Below are positions 1-8,183 of a stretch of DNA of 64,000 nt, in pieces. The position numbers and the translations under genes were made by a program. Within the stretch, counting starts at the first letter, position 1. Each line of letters starts with the position of its first letter. Origin of the DNA: Listeria costaricensis (lineage in GTDB: Bacteria > Bacillota > Bacilli > Lactobacillales > Listeriaceae). The notes beneath the pieces are model-generated. The model saw nothing but the letters and a program-made list of their open reading frames with translations. It did no database searches and had not been told where the DNA came from. Location of the stretch: positions 62,001-126,000 of the forward strand of contig NZ_FXUT01000001.1 of assembly GCF_900183385.1 (NCBI RefSeq). The letters are read 5' to 3'.

Positions 1-440
1 AACAGTTCTTTTATGGTGGTGCCGTATGTGTGCTCAGCTGTTTATTTCTTTATTTAGGTTTTTCCAAGCAGTATGATCCAATCAATGCAATGGCAAGTAA
101 TTCCTTTGCTCAAAGCTATTTAAATGACCATAAACCGTCAGAAGCAAATAAACTGTTTTCCTATCTAGTTCAGTCGAATAGCGCAGATGAATATACGTAT
201 ACATTGATGGCTTCAGAGGCGCTTGATAAAGGGAATTATGAAGAAGCAAAGAAACTAGCAGAAAAAGCGATTTCTATCAATCCGACTATTCCTGATCCAC
301 ACTATATTTTGTCTGTATGTTATTTGCATGAAGGAAATGAACGGCAAGCGGAAGAACAAGCTAAGAAAGCAGCCGATTTATCGGATAATGATTTTTATAA
401 GGATTATTATCACCAGTTTGAACAAAATAAAGTAGAGTAG
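1..440 (+). CDS. Rhomboid family intramembrane protease with TPR tail (GluP/YqgP-like), 3' part
   Basis: Only the C-terminal end is present; the reading frame is open from base 3. It starts with the end of a hydrophobic segment (about residues 1-20 of the visible part), followed by a helical region with two TPR-like repeats, including a segment with DEYTYTLMASEALDKGNYEEA and one with DPHYILSVCYLHEGNERQAE. In Bacillus, the rhomboid GluP (YqgP) has this plan, with membrane helices and then TPR repeats, and lies directly before yqgQ and glcK as here. The serine protease core would lie upstream of the window, so the assignment depends on the TPR tail and the neighbours. A different TPR membrane protein cannot be excluded. 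Confidence 0.75.
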   Translation, partial: QFFYGGAVCVLSCLFLYLGFSKQYDPINAMASNSFAQSYLNDHKPSEANKLFSYLVQSNSADEYTYTLMASEALDKGNYEEAKKLAEKAISINPTIPDPHYILSVCYLHEGNERQAEEQAKKAADLSDNDFYKDYYHQFEQNKVE

Positions 441-451
441 AGGTCTTGAAA

Positions 452-679
452 ATGTATCCATTAAATAGTGTTTATGATGTTGGTCAACTGCTCAAAAAAT
501 TTGGGATTTTCGTTTACGTAGGGAAACGTGAATATGATATTGAAATGATGGAAACAGAATTAACGGAACTATTTAAACATAATCTTCTGGACCGTGAAAT
601 ATATGCAAGAGCCCGCACGATCCTTAAGCAAGAATTAGTGAAAGAACAGAAAAAGAATCATACACATTTTAATAAATAA
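452..679 (+). CDS. yqgQ: YqgQ family small protein (DUF910)
   Basis: A 75-residue soluble, charged protein beginning MYPLNSVYDVGQLLKKFG, matching the YqgQ family, which is a small three-helix protein of unknown function found before glucokinase in Bacillus and Listeria. ATG at 452 is chosen because AGAGG at 439-443 lies 8 bases upstream, while the in-frame TTG at 446 is too close. It sits 11 bases after the rhomboid gene and 15 bases before glcK, so the three are probably cotranscribed. No function should be inferred beyond the family name. Confidence 0.85.
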   Translation: MYPLNSVYDVGQLLKKFGIFVYVGKREYDIEMMETELTELFKHNLLDREIYARARTILKQELVKEQKKNHTHFNK

Positions 680-694
680 AGGAGCAATGGAGAA

Positions 695-1669
695 ATGGAA
701 AAAAAATTAATTGGTGTAGACTTAGGTGGTACAACAGCTAAAATCGCAATTTTAACAAAGGATGGGGACATTGAGCATAAGTGGTCCATTAAAACCAACA
801 TTGACGATCAAGGTTCGCATATTGTACGAGAAATTGGCGATAGTTTAAATCAAAAATTGACCGAAATGCAACTGGATAATGATCAGTTTTATGGTTTGGG
901 TATGGGGACACCAGGAACCGTTAATTATGAAACAGGAACTGTCAAAGGAGCCTATAATCTGAACTGGGTGGAAGAACAACAAGTCAGTAAAGATCTTGGT
1001 AATTTGACCGGACTTAACGTTTACTTAGACAATGATGCGAATGTTGCGGCACTTGGCGAACGCTGGAAAGGTGCGGGCGAAGGCGGAGCCAATGTTGTTT
1101 TCGTGACGCTTGGAACCGGTGTTGGCGGCGGTATCTTTGCTGAAGGACAGATTCTCCATGGTATTCGTGGTGCAGCTGGCGAAATTGGTCATGTGACCGT
1201 TATGCCTGAAAATGGCTACGATTGTACGTGTGGTAAAAAAGGCTGCTTAGAAACAGTTGCTTCTGCGACAGGTGTTGTTCGTGTTGCGAAAGATATGGCA
1301 AAAGAATTCACTGGTAACTCAAAATTAAAAGCAGCGATTTCGAATAATGAAGAAATTACAGCTAAACTGGTCTTTGATTTAGGAAAAGAGCAGGATGAGC
1401 TAGCAGAAAAAGTCATCGATCGCGTGTCCTTTTATTTAGCGCTTGCTTTGAGCCATATCGGCAATATGCTAAATCCTGAAAAAATCATTATTGGTGGAGG
1501 CGTCTCAGCGGCAGGGGATATTCTTCTCAATCCTGTTACAGCTTACTTCGAAACAATGGTCTTTCCGGCTGTGCGCGAATCTACCAAGATTTCGATTGCA
1601 ACACGAGGCAATGATGCTGGTGTGATTGGAGCTGCTTGGTTAGCTCTTCCAACTGACGAAGAAGCGTAA
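695..1669 (+). CDS. glcK: ROK family glucokinase
   Basis: A 324-residue cytosolic kinase that phosphorylates glucose with ATP to glucose-6-phosphate. The N-terminal ATP-binding motif GVDLGGTTAK lies at residues 7-16. The likely catalytic Asp is D114 in LDNDAN, followed by the sugar-binding stretch with GTGVGGG. The ROK zinc site is visible as H166 and C177, C179 and C184 in CTCGKKGC. Length and motifs match Bacillus GlcK. It begins with ATG after GGAG at 681-684 and follows yqgQ. In Firmicutes this enzyme handles sugar released inside the cell rather than PTS sugar. Confidence 0.95.
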   Translation: MEKKLIGVDLGGTTAKIAILTKDGDIEHKWSIKTNIDDQGSHIVREIGDSLNQKLTEMQLDNDQFYGLGMGTPGTVNYETGTVKGAYNLNWVEEQQVSKDLGNLTGLNVYLDNDANVAALGERWKGAGEGGANVVFVTLGTGVGGGIFAEGQILHGIRGAAGEIGHVTVMPENGYDCTCGKKGCLETVASATGVVRVAKDMAKEFTGNSKLKAAISNNEEITAKLVFDLGKEQDELAEKVIDRVSFYLALALSHIGNMLNPEKIIIGGGVSAAGDILLNPVTAYFETMVFPAVRESTKISIATRGNDAGVIGAAWLALPTDEEA

Positions 1670-1752
1670 TGACTGTATTCGGCTTCCAAAAGGGTTTTAG
1701 CTTATTCTAAAAAGGGTAAATTTTAGCATCAAGTGAAGATTGGAGGCCGGAG

Positions 1753-2853
1753 ATGAAAAAGGCACATTTGTTGGTCTTAACTGCTGTTATGATGGGGCTT
1801 GTGGGGATGCTAGCCAGTTGTACAGATGAAGACCAGACAAAGCCTACAAAAAGTAAACAAGTGACAATTACACCATTTCAAACAACGAATGAAGCATTCA
1901 ATCGTGTGGTGGGCTGGTTAACAGATAGCTCCGTTCTTCTGCAGGTGAAACGAGATGGACAGACAGAATTTTTCAGCTATGATATTTATTCTGGTAAACA
2001 GAAGCTGCTATATCAAACAAGTGACATGATCTCAGATGTTAGCATTTCAGCAGATTATGCCTATTTCCTTGTGTATGCGGCCTCTTCAAAAGATGATGCT
2101 TCTATAAAAATTTTTAAAACAGCAACAGGCGAAAAAATTGCTGAGCGACAAACGCCACCTGTGACGATGAATTTTTACTGGAATCAAGATACACCAGAAA
2201 AGTTGATGCTGGTTGCCTATGATCAAGATTGGCAGTATAGGACGTACGTTTGGAATTTTCTTACGGGTCAAGATGAAGAAATTCAAACTCTTTCGCCTTT
2301 TGTTGCTTGGTATAGTGATAATCTATATCTGATGAGATTTCATTCAAATGAGAAATCTGAACTCAGTGATCTGTATTTAGAAGATATTCGAGATGCTCAA
2401 AATCAAAGCTTGGTAATTGCGAATATTTTACAGTTTGGAGTGAATGATAATCTTCTCGTAACGCTTGAAAAATCTGAAGACGAAAAAGAGTTGGTGTATG
2501 ATTTTCGGACAGTAGGCTTTCAAACCATGTTTAAATATACGCAACCACGTGAGTATGATGATATGGGGACCTTTATTCCGTATTTTGATACTAACTTTGA
2601 TCAAGATCATTTTCTGGTTTTTGAACCTTATGAAAGCCAAAAATTGGGAGAAACCCCTGGACAGTATCGTCTTGTAGAGGTGGATCCTAAAGCGGGGACA
2701 AGTCAGACGATTATGGAACTGATGGAAAATCAACCACTTGAAAGTTCGCCAAATGGAAAGTTGGCTCTTTATGGCTATCAATTTGATAAAGTGATTGATA
2801 CGAAAACAAAGCAATTGATTACACTAGTTGATTTGCCCAAAAGTGCTTATTAG
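1753..2853 (+). CDS. YqgU-like lipoprotein, probable beta-propeller fold
   Basis: A 366-residue exported lipoprotein. The N-terminus MKKAHLLVLT is followed by a hydrophobic run and the lipobox L-A-S-C with lipidated Cys at residue 23. The rest contains repeated short strand-rich blocks, such as WLTDSSVLLQVKRDGQTEFFSYDIYSGK and later similar ones, consistent with a TolB/YncE-type propeller. Genes of this kind, called YqgU in Bacillus, occur between glcK and comG. An AGG-rich ribosome site (TTGGAGG, 1740-1746) precedes the ATG. Its ligand or partner is unknown. A strong terminator follows immediately. Confidence 0.75.
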   Translation: MKKAHLLVLTAVMMGLVGMLASCTDEDQTKPTKSKQVTITPFQTTNEAFNRVVGWLTDSSVLLQVKRDGQTEFFSYDIYSGKQKLLYQTSDMISDVSISADYAYFLVYAASSKDDASIKIFKTATGEKIAERQTPPVTMNFYWNQDTPEKLMLVAYDQDWQYRTYVWNFLTGQDEEIQTLSPFVAWYSDNLYLMRFHSNEKSELSDLYLEDIRDAQNQSLVIANILQFGVNDNLLVTLEKSEDEKELVYDFRTVGFQTMFKYTQPREYDDMGTFIPYFDTNFDQDHFLVFEPYESQKLGETPGQYRLVEVDPKAGTSQTIMELMENQPLESSPNGKLALYGYQFDKVIDTKTKQLITLVDLPKSAY

Positions 2854-2857
2854 AAAG

Positions 2858-2892
2858 TAGCTCTAATCGAAATAGGATTAGAGCTATTTTTT
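2858..2892 (+). terminator. Rho-independent terminator after the YqgU-like gene
   Basis: Perfect 11-bp stem TAGCTCTAATC (2858-2868) and GATTAGAGCTA (2876-2886), followed by a T run. The comGG stop codon on the minus strand lies inside this hairpin, so the two convergent genes share the element. Confidence 0.85.
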
Positions 2893-3042
2893 ATAGGTAG
2901 ATTGAATCTCTTGCTCGTAAGATTCTTGGATGAGCTGTTGCAGATGGATCTGATGCTCAAAAAGAAAAATAGTGGTTGATAGTATGAGGAGACAAAAAGA
3001 AAGTAAAAATAAGGCGATTGGCAATGTGAAGCCGTTTTTCAT
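2884..3042 (-). CDS. comGG: ComGG-like short protein, last gene of comG operon
   Basis: A 52-residue protein not obvious from length alone. It starts MKNGFTLPIALFLLS, has one hydrophobic segment (about residues 7-28) and a short polar tail ending in QSTYKK. Position right after comGF, and the N-terminal hydrophobic segment behind a G-F dipeptide, fit ComGG, a minor pseudopilin of the DNA-uptake pilus. AAGGAG lies about 8 bases before the ATG. Bacillus ComGG has about 124 residues, so more than half of the C-terminal domain is missing; the frame ends inside the terminator of the convergent gene. It may be a truncated or degraded comGG, or a lineage-specific short form. Confidence 0.55.
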   Translation of the reverse strand: MKNGFTLPIALFLLSFCLLILSTTIFLFEHQIHLQQLIQESYEQEIQSTYKK

Positions 3043-3047
3043 ACACA

Positions 3048-3461
3048 CTACTCCTTTCCGAAACGTAAAAAGCGCTGTTTGCTTTTACTATCGATAAATT
3101 CAAGGATTATTTCGTCATCTTTTTGATAAAAGTGCGTCTCCTGAACATTTTGTAGGACGGGTTCGTGACCACGGCCATCCACTTGACGACGTAATAAATC
3201 TTTATAATGTTGATAAGTGATCTGCTTCTCTTCTTGATTGATGAAGCTGATTGTATCTACGGAGATTTGGACTGTATGGGCGTGCTGTATTTCATCTAAG
3301 AATTGCTTGCGAAATAAAAGCCATTCACTTTCATCGCTAAGATCACTTAATTGATTGATCTTTTGTGCTTCTTGATAAATAAGTGGAACAAATGAAAGAA
3401 TCATCATTGTAATAATTAGCGAAAGAAGCACTTCAAGAAAAGTGAAACCATTTTGAATCAT
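3048..3461 (-). CDS. comGF: ComGF-like competence minor pseudopilin
   Basis: A 137-residue protein beginning MIQNGFTFLEVLLSLI, with a type IV prepilin-like N-terminus (G-F-T-F-L-E) and one hydrophobic helix. The ATG at 3461 overlaps the comGE stop codon, which supports this start over longer ones in the frame. The C-terminal domain contains INQEEKQITYQHYKDLLRRQVDGRG, typical of ComGF. In Bacillus, ComGF is a minor component of the competence pseudopilus that helps DNA cross the cell wall. It is translationally coupled to comGE. Confidence 0.8.
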   Translation of the reverse strand: MIQNGFTFLEVLLSLIITMMILSFVPLIYQEAQKINQLSDLSDESEWLLFRKQFLDEIQHAHTVQISVDTISFINQEEKQITYQHYKDLLRRQVDGRGHEPVLQNVQETHFYQKDDEIILEFIDSKSKQRFLRFGKE

Positions 3462-3751
3462 TCCGGTCTGCAAAGTTTTGTCTGGTCTTGTTCGGCACAA
3501 ATTTGCCACCTGTCTTTCTGTTTTTCTGTAGTAATTTTGTAAGAACCGACTGTTTTTTCTTTGGGAATGGGGTGCTTGGCTAGAAGTTTACTTTCATCGG
3601 CAATCATTTGTAAAAGAGTGGTTTCCTGCTGTTCGTGATGAAGTCGGATAATTAATTGGAAAAGCAGCGGGAAAAAGAGTGTGGTGATCAAACAAATGAC
3701 AGAGAGTGAAACAACCCCTTCGATCAGTGAAAAGCCGTTAATTTTTTTCAA
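3458..3751 (-). CDS. comGE: ComGE-like competence minor pseudopilin
   Basis: A 97-residue protein with prepilin-type N-terminus KINGFSLIEGVVSLSV (cleavage expected after the G) and a membrane helix at about residues 7-30. The order between comGD and comGF identifies it as ComGE, a minor pseudopilin. It overlaps comGD by 14 bases and comGF by 4, indicating tight translational coupling. The family is short and weakly conserved, so the name depends mostly on gene order. Confidence 0.8.
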   Translation of the reverse strand: MKKINGFSLIEGVVSLSVICLITTLFFPLLFQLIIRLHHEQQETTLLQMIADESKLLAKHPIPKEKTVGSYKITTEKQKDRWQICAEQDQTKLCRPE

Positions 3752-4163
3752 TATAGAATCGCCCCTTTCCGATTTGAAAGACTAATTGATAGTGATCCTT
3801 GGTGCCAGTAAGCAAAAGTGTACGAAAACGATTGATTTTTCCTGTTTGAGCTTGAAATGAAAAACTTTCGCTTTTTTCTACATCAAATGATAGCGAGTGT
3901 GGAGTTTCAAGCTGTTCGTAACGGCCATCTGCATAATCTACCGTAAGCATGTGACTGGTAAAGGTAAGCTTTGAAGGAGCATCGTGTGTAATGGCTGCTG
4001 TTTGTGCGAGCAGAATGGCCGATGAGATTTCTTGGAGATAATTCTGTTCGGCTTGGGAGGTTAATAAACTGGAAATAGGTCGTAAAGAGAGTGTGCACAG
4101 CAGCAAAAATATACTGAGAACAAAAAGCATTTCGATCAAAGTAAAGCCATTGCGCCGAATCAT
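3738..4163 (-). CDS. comGD: ComGD-like competence pseudopilin
   Basis: A 141-residue protein starting MIRRNGFTLIEMLFVLS, with a clear type IV prepilin signal (G-F-T-L-I-E) and hydrophobic helix at residues 7-25. The polar C-terminal domain fits ComGD. Such proteins are cleaved by the peptidase ComC and assembled with ComGC. The start overlaps the comGC stop by 4 bases (ATGA arrangement). The gene appears intact. Confidence 0.88.
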   Translation of the reverse strand: MIRRNGFTLIEMLFVLSIFLLLCTLSLRPISSLLTSQAEQNYLQEISSAILLAQTAAITHDAPSKLTFTSHMLTVDYADGRYEQLETPHSLSFDVEKSESFSFQAQTGKINRFRTLLLTGTKDHYQLVFQIGKGRFYIEKN

Positions 4164-4483
4164 TTTACGTGTACTTTTCCAGAACTGTCGATTTCAACCT
4201 TTTTTCCATTAGGACAGCTTTTTTGATCTTCAGAGAGATAGCCTGCGCTTAGTAAGTCGTTCATGGTGGGAATTTTTTGGTATTCAAGTTGATAAGCCTG
4301 TGTCTGACCTTCAACGAGCGTGACAAAGGCCTCGCAACCCTTATCATTAATGCTTTCACTTTGACTGACGATATTGGGAATTGTCAAAAGAAGCAGGACA
4401 CTTACAACTAGTAAAACCATCAGCATTTCGACGAGTGTGAAACCTGAATCATCTCGCCAATCAATCATAAAAATTTTTTTCAT
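4160..4483 (-). CDS. comGC: ComGC major competence pseudopilin
   Basis: A 107-residue protein with a prepilin motif DSGFTLVEMLMVLLVV; cleavage would follow G14 and the new N-terminal Phe would be methylated. E in the +5 position is present. The C-terminal domain has two cysteines (GCEAF and KSCPNG), which form the intramolecular disulfide of ComGC in Bacillus. ComGC is the main subunit of the transformation pseudopilus. AGGAGG precedes the ATG by 8 bases. It lies 15 bases after comGB. Confidence 0.93.
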   Translation of the reverse strand: MKKIFMIDWRDDSGFTLVEMLMVLLVVSVLLLLTIPNIVSQSESINDKGCEAFVTLVEGQTQAYQLEYQKIPTMNDLLSAGYLSEDQKSCPNGKKVEIDSSGKVHVK

Positions 4484-4498
4484 AAAACTTCCTCCTTG

Positions 4499-5530
4499 CT
4501 AAATTTTGTCAACCATGGAAAACATGGGAAGTAGAATAGAAAGATAGATACTGATGATAAAGACGCCAATAAAAAGAAAGACGCATGGCTGAATCCAAGA
4601 TAAGATTTGTGTGATTCTTTCCATCAGCCGCGTTTGACATTGCTGGTAATAAAAGATCAATTCGTTTGCAAGCGTGCCATTTCGCTCCCCATGCTTGACA
4701 ACTTGGATGAATTCTTTTTCCAAATAGGGGAGTGTTGCCAGACTTTCGGAAAATGATTTTCCAAGTGCGAGCTGCTGGCTTAAATCATGACTAATCTCTT
4801 GAAAAAAGCCGGCTGTGTTTGATGAATGGAATAATTGAAAAATTTTTTGAATGGAAAGACCGCTTTGCAATAAGTAGCCGCATTCCCGCGCAAAAAGTTG
4901 TGAATAATGAATTTGAAAAAAGTAACGTGCAAAGGGTATGCGACTAATCAAGGCATATTGTTTTCGTAAGGGATACTTTTGGAACTTATGATGTAAAAAA
5001 ACTGTCAGCAGACCAAAGAAAAGCAACATGCTGAGGAGTATGATCGGCAGACGATCAAATAAAAAAGAGCTGAGTTGATTTGTGTTAGATTCACTTTGCG
5101 AAAGCTGACTAAAAAGGAGCTCGAATTTTGGCATTAAAAAAAGGCGCAATAAGATAAAAACAAGCAAGACGGTCGTTAGGAGAATTGCTGGATATTGAAT
5201 AGTTTTTACCAGCGCTTTTTGTTGCGTGAATTTTTGTTCTGTTAACAAACCTACATCACGAATGGTTTCGGAAAAATAGCCGTGTTCCGTTGAAAAATAG
5301 ATTGGTGCGATACAGAAATTAGGAAAGTCACATTTTTCTAGTGCCTCAGAAAAAGCGATTCCCTGGTTCAGATAATCTGTAATGCGTAAATAGCGTTTTT
5401 TGTTATGCTTGGCGGTGATACTTAAATAATTAATGGCGGTTTCAAGTGGAAAGCCTTTTTCGAGTAATTCGGCAAGACGGATCAAAAATTCGCTATCTTC
5501 TTTCCAGTGATTACGTTTTAAAATAGCCAT
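4499..5530 (-). CDS. comGB: ComGB, membrane platform protein of the competence pseudopilus
   Basis: A 343-residue type II secretion F-type protein with two homologous halves and three long hydrophobic segments (for example YPAILLTTVLLVFILLRLF and the C-terminal PCVFLFIGVFIISIYLSILL). It is the inner-membrane assembly platform that works with the ATPase ComGA. The ATG at 5530 is chosen because AAGGAG lies 7 bases upstream; a longer in-frame start at 5614 lacks such a site. The start overlaps comGA by 20 bases. Confidence 0.92.
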   Translation of the reverse strand: MAILKRNHWKEDSEFLIRLAELLEKGFPLETAINYLSITAKHNKKRYLRITDYLNQGIAFSEALEKCDFPNFCIAPIYFSTEHGYFSETIRDVGLLTEQKFTQQKALVKTIQYPAILLTTVLLVFILLRLFLMPKFELLFSQLSQSESNTNQLSSFLFDRLPIILLSMLLFFGLLTVFLHHKFQKYPLRKQYALISRIPFARYFFQIHYSQLFARECGYLLQSGLSIQKIFQLFHSSNTAGFFQEISHDLSQQLALGKSFSESLATLPYLEKEFIQVVKHGERNGTLANELIFYYQQCQTRLMERITQILSWIQPCVFLFIGVFIISIYLSILLPMFSMVDKI

Positions 5531-6509
5531 AGCAAACTCCTTTCTGAAACTGATGGGAAATGGATATGAAGCGGGCTGATTGCTGCCAGATAGCTTCGTT
5601 TTCAAGATATTCATAAAGGACCGTTCGCTTCTCTTTTAAATGGGTACAGTAAGGCTGGCATTTGCCATCGCATAGTGGGCAGTAAAGCGAGAAGATTCTC
5701 TGATGACTAATGCCGATCAACCCTTCAGCGAGATCGCTTTTGGAAAGCCCCAGTTCAGTTAAACGGTTTAGAATCCCTTTTAAACTGCCGGCATGGACTG
5801 TGCTCAGGACGAGGTGGCCGGTCAAGGCGGCGCGAATGGCCATTTGAGCCGTTTCACTATCACGAATTTCTCCGATGATAATAATATCTGGGTCATGACG
5901 AAGCACTTCGCGAAGTATCTCCTGATAGGTAAGTCCGGCTTTTTCATTGATTTCAATTTGTAAAAAGGCTTGATGATAGTGCTCCACAGGATTTTCAATT
6001 GTCACGATTTTTCGGGCATGGTGCTGATAGAGCAATTCTGCTAAACCATACATCGAGGAAGATTTTCCGCTGCCTGTTTTGCCGGAGAACAACAAGAGAC
6101 CACTGTTCTTTTCTGCATTCTGAAACATTTGCAGACAATTGAAGAGAAATGGGGTGGATTTGTAAAATGGTAAAATGTCGCCTTCTGAAAACAAGCGAAT
6201 CACCAGGCTTTCAAGACCTGATTTATCAAGCAAAGTGGAAAGACGTAGCGAGATTCTTTGCTGGTCTAGTGAGATTTCATATTGCCCAGTTTGCGGACGT
6301 CTTTTTTCGCCAATATCCATGGATGCTTGAAACTTTAAATAGGTGATTAATTTTTGGGCTTCTGTAATAGAGCAAGTTTCAATCAAACAAAAGTCGCCAT
6401 TCATACGAAAATAACAATGATAATCTTCGCGCCGCGGGGACAAATGGATATCGGAAGCACGTAATTCTTTGGCGCTTGTCAAGAGTGCAGTCAATTTTTG
6501 CTGGGGCAA
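5511..6509 (-). CDS. comGA: ComGA, ATPase of the competence pseudopilus
   Basis: A 332-residue type II/IV secretion ATPase. The Walker A motif GKTGSGKSS, Asp box TIENPVEH, Walker B region DPDIIIIGEIRDSETA and His box LSTVHAGS are all present. Near the C-terminus CPLCDGKCQPYC gives the cysteine cluster common in this family. It powers pseudopilus assembly for DNA uptake. The start is TTG at 6509 with AAAGGAG about 9 bases upstream. It is the first gene of comGA-comGG; ComK control is expected from Bacillus and Listeria, but no convincing ComK box was found. Confidence 0.93.
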   Translation of the reverse strand: MPQQKLTALLTSAKELRASDIHLSPRREDYHCYFRMNGDFCLIETCSITEAQKLITYLKFQASMDIGEKRRPQTGQYEISLDQQRISLRLSTLLDKSGLESLVIRLFSEGDILPFYKSTPFLFNCLQMFQNAEKNSGLLLFSGKTGSGKSSSMYGLAELLYQHHARKIVTIENPVEHYHQAFLQIEINEKAGLTYQEILREVLRHDPDIIIIGEIRDSETAQMAIRAALTGHLVLSTVHAGSLKGILNRLTELGLSKSDLAEGLIGISHQRIFSLYCPLCDGKCQPYCTHLKEKRTVLYEYLENEAIWQQSARFISISHQFQKGVCYGYFKT

Positions 6510-6555
6510 CTAGCTCGACTCCTTTCTTTGAAAAATGGTTTTAATAATTTATTCG

Positions 6556-6738
6556 CTAAAAAAAGGAAATCTCCTTTTCATTTGGAATTTGGGCAAAGTA
6601 CTTTTGAACGCTCATTTCGTGCTTCTTAACATCATCTGAAATTTTCGGGAAAGAACGCCCTCCATAAGTGTTCATTTTTGCCAGAAAATATTTTTTCATA
6701 TGTGGAGAAATAAAAGTAAAATGCTCATAAGTGAACAT
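6556..6738 (-). CDS. Possible small protein upstream of comGA, doubtful
   Basis: An open frame for 60 residues with charged, soluble composition (MFTYEHFTFISPHMKKYF at the start). It lacks a recognisable ribosome site at the first ATG and I do not recognise a family. A later in-frame ATG is preceded by no better site. It occupies the space where the comG promoter should be, so it may be fortuitous. Confidence 0.2.
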   Translation of the reverse strand: MFTYEHFTFISPHMKKYFLAKMNTYGGRSFPKISDDVKKHEMSVQKYFAQIPNEKEISFF

Positions 6739-6829
6739 ACGGACGTTTTAATAAAAATAAATGGTTTAAGCCCTTACATTCCGAACGGATATCTGAAATT
6801 TAACGATTTATCCAATAAAAACGAATTGT

Positions 6830-6858
6830 TTGCTGAACATTACGGGTCATGGTAAGCT
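6830..6858 (+). promoter_or_regulatory. Candidate promoter of the glycine cleavage operon
   Basis: TTGCTG (6830-6835) and TAAGCT (6853-6858) are 17 bases apart, with TG one base before the -10. The -10 is poor, but the position fits a transcript starting just before the riboswitch. Confidence 0.4.
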
Positions 6859-6883
6859 ATAAAAAAGGGCTACATACATAACT

Positions 6884-7036
6884 TTAGCGGATGAAAGCAA
6901 ACAGAGAGACCGACTGATCGGCGCCGACGGGGAAAGCATGGACTTGCGAAACTCTCAGGCAAAAGGATGTTTGCTGGACGCATCTCTGGAGTGTCACGCG
7001 CAACAGGGCTTATGAAACCATCATCAAGCCTTTTTT
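6884..7036 (+). ncRNA. Glycine riboswitch, single aptamer with terminator
   Basis: The conserved glycine aptamer core is visible: GAGAGACC at 6904-6911, GGCGCCGACGGGG around 6920, ACTCTCAGGCAAAAGGA from 6951, and the closing CTGGACGCATCTCTGGAG near 6973. Outer pairing AGCAAAC (6896-6902) with GTTTGCT (6969-6975) closes the aptamer. Instead of a second full aptamer, the RNA passes quickly into a terminator (GGCTTATGA 7007-7015 with TCATCAAGCC 7021-7030, then TTTTTT to 7036). Glycine binding should prevent termination and turn on gcvT-gcvPA-gcvPB, as in Bacillus where the switch is tandem. Confidence 0.92.
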
Positions 7037-7067
7037 CTATGCACAAAAATAAAAGGAGGAACAAGAT

Positions 7068-8159
7068 GTGGCAGAGCTAAAAAAAACTCCCTTACATGCC
7101 GTGTACAGTAAATATGGGGCAAAAACAATCGATTTTGGAGGTTGGGACTTGCCGGTCCAATTTGCAGGCATCAAAAAAGAACATGAAGCGGTTCGCGAAC
7201 AAGTAGGGGTATTTGATGTTTCACATATGGGAGAAATTGAAGTAACAGGTCCTGACAGCACAGCTTATTTGCAAAAGATGCTAACGAATGATATTGCAAA
7301 AATCAAAGACGAGCGCGCGCAATATAATATTATGTGTGATGAAAATGGCGGAACGGTAGACGATCTAGTGGTTTATCGACGGTCTGAAGTATCCTATTTA
7401 CTGGTGGTGAATGCAGCAAATACGGAAAAAGATGCGGCTTGGTTGCAACAGCATATTGAAAATGAGGATGTGCAGGTAAAGGATGTATCCGCCATGTACG
7501 GGCAACTGGCGGTTCAGGGACCAAAAGCAGAGCAAATTTTAGCCTCTTTGACAGAAGCAGATCTTGCTAGCATACCATTTTTTGGCTTTTTAGAAGATGT
7601 CGAATTAGCTGGGAAACGGGTGCTGATTTCTCGAAGCGGTTATACAGGCGAAGATGGTTTTGAAATTTATACACAAGCTGCAGATACGGTAGCCATTTTT
7701 GAAAAGTTGATCCAGCATGGCGTGGAACCGATTGGCTTAGGTGCGCGTGATACACTTCGTTTTGAGGCGAATTTAGCCTTATATGGGCAAGAATTATCGA
7801 AAGAAATCTCCCCACTCGAAGCAAAACTGAATTTTGCAGTCAAACTTCAAAAGGAAGCAGACTTTATTGGGAAAACGGCTTTGTTGGAACAAAAAGAAGC
7901 AGGGGTTCCGCGACAATTAGTCGGTATTGAAATGATCGATCGGGGCATTCCGCGGCATGATTATCCAGTCTATTTTGGCGAAAAACAAATTGGCCATGTC
8001 ACAAGCGGGACCCAGTCACCTACACTTGGTAAAAATATTGGCTTGGCACTGGTCGAAACCCCTTTTGCTAAAATTGGTCAGGAGCTTGAAATTGGGGTTC
8101 GTCATAAAAAATTAAAGGCAGTGGTTATCCCCACACCATTTTATAAACGTTCAAAATAA
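7068..8159 (+). CDS. gcvT: Aminomethyltransferase (T protein) of glycine cleavage
   Basis: A 363-residue folate-dependent enzyme that takes the aminomethyl group from the H protein and yields methylene-tetrahydrofolate and ammonia. Motifs include [38 protein letters not shown] with the substrate Asp region, and [14 protein letters not shown]. The start is GTG at 7068 with GGAGG 8 bases upstream; the overlapping ATG at 7066 is out of frame. It is the first gene after the glycine riboswitch. The H protein gene is not in the window, as in Bacillus. Confidence 0.96.
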   Translation: MAELKKTPLHAVYSKYGAKTIDFGGWDLPVQFAGIKKEHEAVREQVGVFDVSHMGEIEVTGPDSTAYLQKMLTNDIAKIKDERAQYNIMCDENGGTVDDLVVYRRSEVSYLLVVNAANTEKDAAWLQQHIENEDVQVKDVSAMYGQLAVQGPKAEQILASLTEADLASIPFFGFLEDVELAGKRVLISRSGYTGEDGFEIYTQAADTVAIFEKLIQHGVEPIGLGARDTLRFEANLALYGQELSKEISPLEAKLNFAVKLQKEADFIGKTALLEQKEAGVPRQLVGIEMIDRGIPRHDYPVYFGEKQIGHVTSGTQSPTLGKNIGLALVETPFAKIGQELEIGVRHKKLKAVVIPTPFYKRSK

Positions 8160-8183
8160 AAGCATTCAAAAGGAGGAAAAAGT

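Noticed and set aside
3458-3509. Longer N-terminus of ComGF starting at 3509
   Set aside because: The prepilin signal begins at MIQNGFTF, coupled to the comGE stop; the extra residues are comGE antiphase sequence.
6530-6578. Two AAAA-N5-TTTC boxes (minus strand 6578-6566 and 6542-6530) upstream of comGA as ComK sites
   Set aside because: Each box has one mismatch and the 23-base spacing does not fit the known ComK box spacings of 8, 18 or 31.
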